From NCBI RefSeq assembly GCF_003143755.1, contig NZ_QFRI01000001.1:310001-374000 (forward strand): DNA of 64,000 nucleotides, given 5' to 3'. The notes beneath the pieces are model-generated. The model was not told the origin of the DNA. It saw only the letters and a program-made list of their open reading frames with translations, and did no database searches. The stretch is from Algibacter marinivivus (lineage in GTDB: Bacteria; Bacteroidota; Bacteroidia; Flavobacteriales; Flavobacteriaceae). Both the position numbers and the translations under genes were made by a program. Below are positions 7,115 to 14,710 of the stretch, piece after piece. Positions within the stretch are counted from its first letter, which is position 1, and the number at the start of each line of letters is the position of its first letter.

Positions 7115-8907
7115 ATAAGACAGTCAACATAAATTTAGCAGGTATATTTTTTCATATAGATGAGGATGCGTACTTAAAATTACAACGCTATCTGGAGGCT
7201 ATAAAACGTTCATTTACAGACTCGCAAGGGCGATCTGAAATTATAGCAGATATAGAAGCACGTATTGCCGAACTTTTTAGCGAGCGTGTACAAAACGATA
7301 AGCAAGTTATAAGAATTAAAGAAGTAGATGAAGTGATCTCGATTATGGGGCAACCTGAAGATTACTTGGTAGATGACGAAATTTTTGAGGATGAACCTAA
7401 AACATCTTACAGAAGCAGTAAATCATCATCATCGTCTTCTAGAAAATTATTTAGAGATACAGACAACTCTTATATTGGAGGTGTATCGTCTGGATTAGGC
7501 CATTATTTTGGTATAGACACTATTTGGATTCGATTAGCATGGATTCTTTTAATTTTTGGAGCAGGTACAGGTATATTACTATACATTTTACTTTGGGTGT
7601 TAGTTCCTGAAGCTAAAACAACTGCTGAAAAGCTAATGATGACAGGGGAACCTGTCAACATTAGCAACATTGAAAAAAAAATTAAAGATGGATTTGATAC
7701 GGTAACCGAAACTGTAACTGATGTTGCAAAAAATGTTTCGGATTCAGTTTCAAACGCCGCAAAAAGTGTGGATGTAAAAAAAACTAGTAACTCCATAAAA
7801 TCATCATCAAGAACATTTTTTGATACACTAGGCGATGTTATTATGTTTTTCTTTAAAGTGTTTGCTAAGTTTATTGGTGTTATTCTAATTATTACTGGAG
7901 CTGCAGCTTTAATAGGACTAATAATAAGTTTATTCTCCCTAGGTGTAGCAGATATTATACATATTCCAGGTTTGGATATGGTTGAACTTGTTAATGCTGG
8001 AGAAACCCCTATTTGGTTAGTATCATTATTAACGTTTTTTGCAGTAGGTATTCCGTTTTTCTTTATTTTCTATTTAGGACTTAAAATTCTAATAAACAAT
8101 CTTAAATCTATAGGAAATGTTGCAAAATTCACCTTACTAGGATTGTGGTTAGTTTCTATTATAGCACTAGTTATTGTTGGAGTAAGACAAGCTAGCGAGC
8201 ATGCTTTTGAAGAGAGCTACACTGAAAAAACTGAATTACCAATTACAGTTAATGATACACTTAATATTAAAATGGTAAATAGTGATAATTTTAATTCAGA
8301 TCGTTATCATCGTAATAGATTTAAACTAGCATATAACGAAAATGGTGATAAAGTTTTATATTCATCAGACATTGATATTATTGTTAAGTCTACTACTGAC
8401 TCTGTTGCAAAAATGAGTATAAGAAAACGTGCAGATGGGAGCAATTATGAAAAAGCTATTGAACGTGCTAAGAACATAGATTATAATTTTGAAATTATAG
8501 GCAATACCTTAGTTTTAAATTCTTATTTAACTACGAGTCCTGAGAATAAATTTAGTGACCAAAAGGTTGACATTCTTCTCTATTTACCTGAGAACTCTAT
8601 TGCTTATTTTAATAATAGTACAGAAAACAGCTTACACTACAGAACTTATGATGGTAATATTGTTTCTAGAGATGATACCAATCATTATTTAAAAATTCTT
8701 TATGATAATGTTGAATGTTTAGATTGCCCTGAAGAAGATTTTGACGTAAGGGTAGATACTCCTAATTTAAAAATCAATGATAATGGTATAGAAATAAAGT
8801 CTGATGACACGCATATAAAAATAGATGAGAACGGTATTAAAGCTGAATCTGATGACGTAGAAGTAAACATAAATTCTGATGGCGTTGAAATAGAGTCAGA
8901 GGAATAA
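7111..8907 (+). CDS. PspC domain multi-pass membrane protein
   Basis: 598 residues. Residues 1-95 are a soluble N-terminal domain often joined to PspC in Bacteroidota (FHIDEDAY..LQ.YL, then IE.RIAELF.E). A serine-rich linker follows near 105-118. The PspC domain spans about 118-178 (YIGGVSSGLGHYFGID, then a transmembrane helix ending LLWVLVPEA). Further membrane helices lie near 245-275, 290-325 and 335-360. The C-terminal ~230 residues are extracytoplasmic and end in repeated acidic units (I..NGIEI.SDD, I.ENGIKAESDD, I.SDGVEIESEE). PspC is an envelope-stress factor in proteobacteria. A PadR regulator precedes and two GIN proteins follow. Confidence 0.92.
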   Translation: MNKTVNINLAGIFFHIDEDAYLKLQRYLEAIKRSFTDSQGRSEIIADIEARIAELFSERVQNDKQVIRIKEVDEVISIMGQPEDYLVDDEIFEDEPKTSYRSSKSSSSSSRKLFRDTDNSYIGGVSSGLGHYFGIDTIWIRLAWILLIFGAGTGILLYILLWVLVPEAKTTAEKLMMTGEPVNISNIEKKIKDGFDTVTETVTDVAKNVSDSVSNAAKSVDVKKTSNSIKSSSRTFFDTLGDVIMFFFKVFAKFIGVILIITGAAALIGLIISLFSLGVADIIHIPGLDMVELVNAGETPIWLVSLLTFFAVGIPFFFIFYLGLKILINNLKSIGNVAKFTLLGLWLVSIIALVIVGVRQASEHAFEESYTEKTELPITVNDTLNIKMVNSDNFNSDRYHRNRFKLAYNENGDKVLYSSDIDIIVKSTTDSVAKMSIRKRADGSNYEKAIERAKNIDYNFEIIGNTLVLNSYLTTSPENKFSDQKVDILLYLPENSIAYFNNSTENSLHYRTYDGNIVSRDDTNHYLKILYDNVECLDCPEEDFDVRVDTPNLKINDNGIEIKSDDTHIKIDENGIKAESDDVEVNINSDGVEIESEE

Positions 8908-8978
8908 CAATTCATCATTAAAATACAACAACTCGGATATTTAATTTATTAAACACACATGTAACTTTAGATATTTGA
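8906..8978 (+). promoter_or_regulatory. Promoter module shared with the DUF2141 gene
   Basis: The 31-bp element at 8906-8936 matches 28 of 31 bases of the element at 1963-1993. The TTAGATATTTGA box at 8967-8978 lies at the same 61-bp offset as the one at 2024. The element begins inside the stop codon of the PspC gene. It implies that the GIN gene at 9012 has its own promoter. Confidence 0.55.
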
Positions 8979-9011
8979 ACAACAAATTAATCATCAAAAA
9001 ACAAAACAATT

Positions 9012-9740
9012 ATGACAACTCTAATCAAATTTATTATTGCTATCGTAATAAGCTTAACGCTTTTTTCGTGTAATTTCGATATGAACTTTAACTCAGGAGT
9101 TAGAGGAAATGGAGACGTAATTACTGAAGACCGAAACATCAATCAATCTTTCACATCAATTAAAGCAACTGAAGGTTTAGATGTTTATTTAACACAAAGT
9201 GATAGCGAAAGCATTACTGTTAAAGCTGATTCAAATTTACATGAACTTATTTTAACTGAAGTTGAAGATGGTGTTTTAAAAATACATACTAAAGAAAATA
9301 TTGGTAGAGCATCCTCAAAAAGAGTTAATGTAAGCTTTAAAGATATTGCAAGTATTACCTCAACAAGTGGAAGTGATGTCTATTCAACCAATACAATACA
9401 TACTGAACGCTTGGATTTAAAATCTACCAGTGGAAGCGATATGAAGCTTGATGTTAATACTTCAGTTCTGCATTGTAAATCTACAAGCGGAAGTGATTTA
9501 AAAGTCTCTGGGAGAACCATAAAATTGGTTGCAGAAGCTACTAGCGGAAGTGATATTAAAGCAGCAGATTTAAAAGCTGAATCTAGCGAAGTAAAAGCAA
9601 CAAGTGGAGCTGATATAACGGTTAATACATCAAAAGAATTAACCGCTAGGGCTACAAGTGGAGGCGATGTTAAATATTACGGAAATCCTGAAAAAGTGGA
9701 TAAAAGCGACAGCTCTTCTGGGAGTATTAGACAGCAATAA
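9012..9740 (+). CDS. Head GIN domain lipoprotein (DUF2807)
   Basis: 242 residues. Signal peptide with a lipobox-like LFSCNF near residue 20, so a lipoprotein. The mature part is a GIN/DUF2807 beta-helix: the N-terminal GNGDVITEDRNI, FTSIKA.EGLDVYLTQ segment is the classic opening, and the motif TSGSD or a close variant recurs about every 15-20 residues (near 116, 132, 148, 168), giving the ladder of a right-handed beta-helix. It ends with GGDVKYYGNPEKV, the usual GIN terminus. Role unknown; probably an adhesin or surface scaffold. It follows the PspC gene but has its own promoter module. Confidence 0.9.
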   Translation: MTTLIKFIIAIVISLTLFSCNFDMNFNSGVRGNGDVITEDRNINQSFTSIKATEGLDVYLTQSDSESITVKADSNLHELILTEVEDGVLKIHTKENIGRASSKRVNVSFKDIASITSTSGSDVYSTNTIHTERLDLKSTSGSDMKLDVNTSVLHCKSTSGSDLKVSGRTIKLVAEATSGSDIKAADLKAESSEVKATSGADITVNTSKELTARATSGGDVKYYGNPEKVDKSDSSSGSIRQQ

Positions 9741-9767
9741 AACAAATAGAAAAACCAACTAATTTTT

Positions 9768-9813
9768 AAACCACTCCAAACTTTAATAAAAAGTTTGGAG
9801 TGGTTTTTGTTTT
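9768..9813 (+). terminator. Intrinsic terminator after the GIN lipoprotein gene
   Basis: AAACCACTCCAAACTT pairs with AAGTTTGGAGTGGTTT around a short loop, followed by TTGTTTT. A clear break between the two GIN genes. Confidence 0.9.
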
Positions 9814-9885
9814 ATATTTGTTAGTGACTAATTAGGCTTCTATGTGTCTAATTAATAACATTTAAGCAATTAATCTATTTCAAAA

Positions 9886-10722
9886 ATGAAAAAATCCCTA
9901 GCATTCCTTTTTTTTGGTTTATTATCTTTCTCGCTTTGTAACGCACAAAGTTCAGAAAAAATTAAGGGCAATAGAAATGTTACTATACAACAAACAAATA
10001 TTGAATCTTATCATACTATAGCTTTAGATGAAGATTTTGAAATTGAAATCATATATGACATAAACCCTTCTGTTGAGGTTGAAACTGACGAAAATTTGCA
10101 TGAGTTTATTGAGTTTCAAGTTATTGATAGTGTTCTTACTTTTAATAAAAGAATTAAAATTACTTCTAAAAAAAGATTGAATATTAAGGTTACTTATGAT
10201 GATGCGTTAAAACATATTGAAACCTCTGACAATTCTGAAATATTATCACTAGCTACTATGGATTTGGAAAATGGTTCATTAGAAACCAGAGGATCATCAA
10301 AAGTGGGATTAACCATAAAATCTAATGATTTTGATTTTAAAGGTGATGATAAATCAAAAGTAAAATTAAACTTAACAAGTGAAAATTGTTCTATAAATAT
10401 GAGCGGAAATAGTAAACTTGAAGCTTTAATTAATACTACTGATGTTTCTGCAACACTTTATCAGCGGGCCAATGCGAATATTGAGGGCATCACAAATACA
10501 GCAAAGCTAGATTTGGATAACAACACTCAATTCAACGGAAAAAATTTTACTATTAATACCTGTGAGGTACTTTGCGAAATAAGTGGTGACGCATACCTTG
10601 AAGTTTTAGATGATATTAGTATTGATGCCACTGGGACTAGTGCTATTTATCTTTATGGTAATCCAAAAATCACTATAAACAAGCTTACTGACACTACAAA
10701 ACTTCAGAAAAAAGTTAAGTAA
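9886..10722 (+). CDS. GIN-like (DUF2807) secreted protein
   Basis: 278 residues with a Sec signal peptide ending CNAQ at about residue 21. The mature part resembles the neighbouring GIN protein: an opening I.GNRNVTIQQTNI, then regular short beta repeats, and a YLYGNPKITI ending. It lacks the TSGSD repeats of its neighbour, so the two are distant paralogues. Separated from it by a strong terminator and therefore transcribed alone. Function unknown. Confidence 0.82.
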   Translation: MKKSLAFLFFGLLSFSLCNAQSSEKIKGNRNVTIQQTNIESYHTIALDEDFEIEIIYDINPSVEVETDENLHEFIEFQVIDSVLTFNKRIKITSKKRLNIKVTYDDALKHIETSDNSEILSLATMDLENGSLETRGSSKVGLTIKSNDFDFKGDDKSKVKLNLTSENCSINMSGNSKLEALINTTDVSATLYQRANANIEGITNTAKLDLDNNTQFNGKNFTINTCEVLCEISGDAYLEVLDDISIDATGTSAIYLYGNPKITINKLTDTTKLQKKVK

Positions 10723-10738
10723 ACTAAAGTGTGTTTTT

Positions 10739-10756
10739 GTTGGGATGACAGGATTT
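10739..10756 (-). other. Fragment of the 3' end of tRNA-Pro(GGG)
   Basis: GTTGGGATGACAGGATTT repeats the last bases of the tRNA-Pro gene at 10848-10922 with one mismatch (17 of 18, including one flanking base), in the same orientation and on its 3' side, about 90 bp away. This is the pattern left by integration at a tRNA 3' end. The ~90 bases between hold no gene. Confidence 0.6.
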
Positions 10757-10847
10757 AGAAAATCCTAATAAACTCTTATTGTAAATAGTAATTTCAAATT
10801 TACTTAAGAAAGTAAACTTCCTACGTAAACCTAAAATTATTATTTAG

Positions 10848-10922
10848 TCGGGATGACAGGATTTGAACCTGCGACCACACGACCCCCAGCCGTGTACGCT
10901 AACCGGACTGCGCCACATCCCG
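10848..10922 (-). tRNA. tRNA-Pro(GGG)
   Basis: On the minus strand the acceptor arm CGGGATG pairs with CATCCCG, with discriminator A and no encoded CCA. The T-arm carries GGTTCAAATCC. The anticodon stem CACGG/TCGTG encloses the loop CTGGGGG, giving anticodon GGG. 75 nt. A partial copy of its 3' end lies at 10739-10756. Confidence 0.96.
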
Positions 10923-11018
10923 TTTAAATAGTTTTCAAAGAAAACATTATTTTGCATAACTACAAAAATCGAAAAAAACCAAAGCTATTAGCTCTGGCTT
11001 TTTAAAGTAATTTTTTAC

Positions 11019-11999
11019 TTAATTGTAATTAGACGTTGAAACTTCAAATGTTGCATCTTTTGCAGCTAAATAGCGTTCAGCATCCAAGGCAGCCATACAT
11101 CCTGTACCTGCAGCAGTTACTGCTTGTCTGTACACATGATCAGCTGCATCACCAGATACAAAAACTCCCTCAACATTTGTTTTAGAAGAACCTGGGACAT
11201 TTATTATATAACCTGTTTCATCTAAATTTAAGTAGTCTTTGAAGATATCAGTATTAGGTTTATGTCCAATCGCTACAAAAAATCCTGTAGATGGAATTTC
11301 ATGCTTTTCATTGGTCAGATTGTTAAAAACTCTAACCCCTGTAACTACTTGTCCATCTCCTAAAACCTCATCAGTTTCTGTATTGAACAGAATTTCAATG
11401 TTCTCAGTATTTTTAACTCTTGCAGCCATTATTTTAGATGCCCTAAACTCATCTCTTCTAACCAACATGGTTACTTTTTTACAAAGTTTTGACAAATAAT
11501 GAGCCTCTTCACAAGCCGAATCTCCTGCACCTACAATTACTACTTCTTGGTTTCTATAAAAGAACCCATCACAAACGGCACAAGCAGAAACACCTCCACC
11601 TAATTTTAAATATTTCTGTTCTGAATCTAAACCTAAATATTTTGCTGATGCTCCTGTTGAAATAATAATGGTATCTGCATGAATTTCTTTCACATCATTA
11701 ACCCATACTTTATGTATATCTCCAGAGAAATCTACTTTTGTTATCCAACCATCACGAACATCTGTTTCAAATCGTTGCGCTTGAGCTTGTAACTGCATCA
11801 TCATCTCTGGTCCAGTTACACCATCAGGATAACCAGGAAAATTCTCTACCTCATTGGTTGTTGTTAATTGCCCACCAGGTTGTGTTCCTTGATATAAAAC
11901 TGGTTTCATATTAGCTCTAGCTGCATAAATAGCTGCTGTATAACCAGCTGGACCAGAACCAATAATAAGACATTTTACTTTTTCTATATTTTCAGACAT
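11019..11999 (-). CDS. trxB: Thioredoxin-disulfide reductase
   Basis: 326 residues, usual family length. FAD-binding GSGPAGYTAA at residues 14-23, the redox pair in CAVCDG (cysteines 140 and 143), NADPH-binding VGAGDSACEEA near 155-165, and a second FAD motif VSGDAADHVYRQ.VTAAGTGC near the C-terminus. It passes electrons from NADPH to thioredoxin in the cytoplasm. Monocistronic, with a -7 box just upstream. Confidence 0.97.
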   Translation of the reverse strand: MSENIEKVKCLIIGSGPAGYTAAIYAARANMKPVLYQGTQPGGQLTTTNEVENFPGYPDGVTGPEMMMQLQAQAQRFETDVRDGWITKVDFSGDIHKVWVNDVKEIHADTIIISTGASAKYLGLDSEQKYLKLGGGVSACAVCDGFFYRNQEVVIVGAGDSACEEAHYLSKLCKKVTMLVRRDEFRASKIMAARVKNTENIEILFNTETDEVLGDGQVVTGVRVFNNLTNEKHEIPSTGFFVAIGHKPNTDIFKDYLNLDETGYIINVPGSSKTNVEGVFVSGDAADHVYRQAVTAAGTGCMAALDAERYLAAKDATFEVSTSNYN

Positions 12000-12023
12000 A
12001 GTTTCTATAAATTTTAACTTTTA

Positions 12024-12031
12024 CAAAAGTA
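12024..12031 (-). promoter_or_regulatory. -7 promoter box TACTTTTG for trxB
   Basis: On the minus strand this reads TACTTTTG, matching TAnnTTTG, about 25 bp before the trxB start codon. It implies a very short leader. Confidence 0.5.
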
Positions 12032-12161
12032 GAATTTTTGACTGAATCCTTACACTTAAGTTATTAACACTTAACTATAGTTAGATACTCAAAAACTATA
12101 ATTCCTCAATTTATATTGATTTTTTTCGTAACTTGTTATAAGTCAACCAAAACCAGAAGTT

Positions 12162-12638
12162 ATGAGAAAAAGCATTCTTTTAATAGGTATATTATTCACT
12201 CTTTTTATTTCCTGCAATGATGTAAATAAAAACACTTTAGAATTAGATAAACAAAACTCTTTTGAAAATAAACTTTCAATTTTAGGCGTATGGGAACGAA
12301 CGAGTTTTTACAATTATGATGAAAATGGCAAAATTAAAGATAGTTTTGCTTCTTCTGAAACCAACAAACACATTAAAATTTTTACACCTTCTAAGGTTAT
12401 GTGGTGTAGAAATATTTCTGCTGATTCATCAGAATGGTTTGGTTTTGGAAGCTATAAACTAACCGACAGTTTACTAACTGAAACATTACAATATGGTTCA
12501 GTGGAAATGAGCAAATTTATAGCTATGAATCCAAAATTTGTATTTCATTATAATTTGGAAAAGGAAAAATTTAGTCAAATACAAATAGATAGTTTAGGAC
12601 ACCCTTTATTTGCAGAGAACTATATACGCTTGGAATAA
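12162..12638 (+). CDS. Small lipoprotein, lipocalin-like
   Basis: 158 residues. Signal peptide with lipobox LFISC (cysteine near residue 18). The mature part has the pattern of small Bacteroidota lipocalin-like proteins: LGVWERTS near residue 42, short alternating beta strands, and a buried SYKL motif. No family can be named with confidence. It is the last gene before the PUL and is followed by a hairpin that also ends the displaced tRNA fragment. Confidence 0.7.
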   Translation: MRKSILLIGILFTLFISCNDVNKNTLELDKQNSFENKLSILGVWERTSFYNYDENGKIKDSFASSETNKHIKIFTPSKVMWCRNISADSSEWFGFGSYKLTDSLLTETLQYGSVEMSKFIAMNPKFVFHYNLEKEKFSQIQIDSLGHPLFAENYIRLE

Positions 12639-12664
12639 AGACTCTATAGTCTTTTTAATAAAAA

Positions 12665-12692
12665 AGCACCTTTCAAATTATTGAAAGGTGCT
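12665..12692. terminator. Terminator hairpin beside the displaced tRNA-Pro 3' fragment
   Basis: A perfect 12-bp stem (AGCACCTTTCAA and its complement) with a 4-base loop. On the minus strand it follows the tRNA 3' fragment and ends in a T-run, so it looks like the original terminator of a tRNA-Pro gene. On the plus strand it can stop transcripts from the lipoprotein gene. Confidence 0.8.
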
Positions 12693-12713
12693 CTTCGTCG
12701 GGGTGGCAGGATT
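12692..12713 (-). repeat. Displaced 3' end of tRNA-Pro(TGG): putative island attachment repeat
   Basis: 22 bp identical to 49324-49345, in the same orientation. It covers the discriminator base, the 3' acceptor strand and half of the T-arm of tRNA-Pro(TGG), plus 6 bp of 3' flank. The rest of the tRNA is missing here. The complete tRNA is 36.6 kb to the right with its 3' end pointing toward this fragment. The remaining gap up to 13039 is AT-rich and holds no gene that I can see. Confidence 0.75.
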
Positions 12714-13039
12714 AATTAAATTCTCATAACCACCTATATTCACTACTGTTATTATCGTTTATTAATTTGTGTTCACCGATTTGCACACTAAAATCAAAAA
12801 GAACTCTTTAAAAACAAAATTTAATTGTCTTTGTTAGTATAAAGATACAAATTATATAAGTATTGATGAGATTAACATTTTAAATTGTTTTTAGAATTAT
12901 ATTTTAAATTAGTACTAACACTTTTGATTTCTAATATTAATTTACTGTTTACCATAAATAATAATAGAAAATTTTTTGTGGTAAAATAAATAAAATCTTT
13001 AGCTCCTTTATTAAAAATAGCAAGAACAACTCAATAAAA

Positions 13040-14419
13040 CTATTCTTTCCAGAATCCTTCAATTTCTTCAAGTGATTTCCCCTTCGTTTCAGGAATGAAT
13101 TTGTATGTCACAAACATGATAATTACAATAAATACAATAAATACAAAATAAGGTAAAGAACCATTCCAAGTTGCACTATTATTAACTTCACTATCCATAA
13201 CTACTGGAAAAGATTGTGATACCACATAATTTGCTGCCCATTGTGCAGCTACAGCTACAGACATGGCTACACTACGTATTTTATTGGGAAACATTTCTGA
13301 AAGTAAAACCCAAACAACTGGACCCATAGAAAGTGCAAATGACGCTATGAAAATTAAAACTCCTAATAAGGATAAAAAGCCTACAGATTGTTGTTGAAGC
13401 GTAATCCCTAATAATAAAAACCCAACTATCATACCAATAGAACCAATATATATTAATGGTTTTCTTCCAAATTTATCAACCGTGAACATAGCTACAAAAG
13501 TGAATATAAGGTTAATAAATGCTAACAATATTTGTTGTGCTAAAATGTCATCTTTACCGAAACCTAGTGCTTTTTCAAAAATATCGGCGCCATAATATAG
13601 TACTGCGTTTATTCCAGTAAATTGTTGCAAAACTGATAGTGCAGTTCCTATAACTATAATGCCAAGTATTATTTTTGAAAAATAATTTACTTTAATATGA
13701 CTATCCCGCGTTTTAAGAGAGTTTTTAATGTCTTCTATTTCTTTATTTGCTTGATCTGCACCATGAATCTTGGTTAATATTGCTAATGCTTCATCATCTT
13801 TTCCTTTAAGAGCTAACCATCGCGGGCTTTTTGGTACTAAAAATAGTAGTATTAAGAATAAGCAGCTTGGAATTAATTCTGACCAAAACATCTGTTTCCA
13901 ACCAAATTCTATGTTTTCTGCTTCAGTTAAATTGTTTCCAATAAAATAGGTAGCCAAAAACACTACAAAAAAACCAATGACTATAGCAAGTTGGTAATAA
14001 GTTACCATTTTTCCTCGTATATCACTTGGTGCAATTTCTGCTATGTACATAGGTGCATTCATTGAAGCTATACCAATACCTAAACCTCCAATAATCCTAA
14101 ATACAACTAATAATGAAACAGACTCAGGAAAAATGGATGGTAATCCAGAACCATAGGCAGACATTGAAAATAATATAGCTGAAATTATTAATGAGTGTTT
14201 TCTACCAAACCTTATACTTAGAGGTCCAGCTACTATGGCGCCAACTAAACAGCCTAATAAAGCACTTCCTACTACCCAGCCTTTCATTGCAGAATCCAAA
14301 TCAAAATGTTTACTTAAATAAAATTGGGCGCCATTAATAACACCTGTATCATAACCAAATAATAATCCTCCTAATGCAGATACTGCTGTTATTAATAATA
14401 AAAATGTTTTTTTATTCAT
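13040..14419 (-). CDS. Sugar porter family MFS transporter, XylE-like
   Basis: 459 residues, twelve membrane helices. Family motifs are all present: GGLLFGYDTGVINGA near residue 17, RFGRK in the loop between helices 2 and 3, QQFTGINAVLYY in helix 7, VDKFGRKP in the loop between helices 8 and 9, and PETKGKSLEEIE at the C-terminus. The helix 7-9 region closely resembles the E. coli D-xylose/proton symporter XylE, and glucose transport is the other likely option. It should carry the monosaccharide released by the PUL across the inner membrane. It is divergent from the HTCS gene, and its promoter carries the GAC-N7-AAACC operator shared by the PUL. Confidence 0.93.
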   Translation of the reverse strand: MNKKTFLLLITAVSALGGLLFGYDTGVINGAQFYLSKHFDLDSAMKGWVVGSALLGCLVGAIVAGPLSIRFGRKHSLIISAILFSMSAYGSGLPSIFPESVSLLVVFRIIGGLGIGIASMNAPMYIAEIAPSDIRGKMVTYYQLAIVIGFFVVFLATYFIGNNLTEAENIEFGWKQMFWSELIPSCLFLILLFLVPKSPRWLALKGKDDEALAILTKIHGADQANKEIEDIKNSLKTRDSHIKVNYFSKIILGIIVIGTALSVLQQFTGINAVLYYGADIFEKALGFGKDDILAQQILLAFINLIFTFVAMFTVDKFGRKPLIYIGSIGMIVGFLLLGITLQQQSVGFLSLLGVLIFIASFALSMGPVVWVLLSEMFPNKIRSVAMSVAVAAQWAANYVVSQSFPVVMDSEVNNSATWNGSLPYFVFIVFIVIIMFVTYKFIPETKGKSLEEIEGFWKE

Positions 14420-14473
14420 AATTTGTATTTTAAATTAGTTGTAAATGAGAGACAGATTAGTTTTTTGATTTTG

Positions 14474-14516
14474 TAAAACTAACTTGTAAATAGAGGTCTC
14501 AGGTTTCATTATTGTC
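14474..14516 (-). promoter_or_regulatory. PUL operator and promoter of the sugar porter
   Basis: On the minus strand GAC (14516-14514), seven bases, then AAACC (14506-14502). A -7 box TAGTTTTA starts at 14481, exactly 21 bp after the last base of AAACC. A second, distal repeat 21 bp further up is only weakly recognisable. The rest of the 290-bp divergent gap contains no further match for the HTCS gene itself. Confidence 0.65.
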
Positions 14517-14710
14517 AATAATCGTCAACCTAACATCATAAAATATATTTTTATTAGTTTTTTTTCTACTATTGCAACAAATAGCTAGTTTATATCAAAC
14601 AGAATTAAATTATTTTAAAATCTAAAAATGTATTAACTTTAGAAGAAATACAAAATTCACAAAACCTTTTAATTTAGTATATTTCAAATTAATTTATTAA
14701 AAAATCTATA

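Noticed and set aside
14517-14710. A GAC-N7-AAACC operator for the HTCS gene itself
   Set aside because: AAACC with a CTTTT flank occurs at 14662-14666, but GAC is missing at the right distance and there is no partner 21 bp away.
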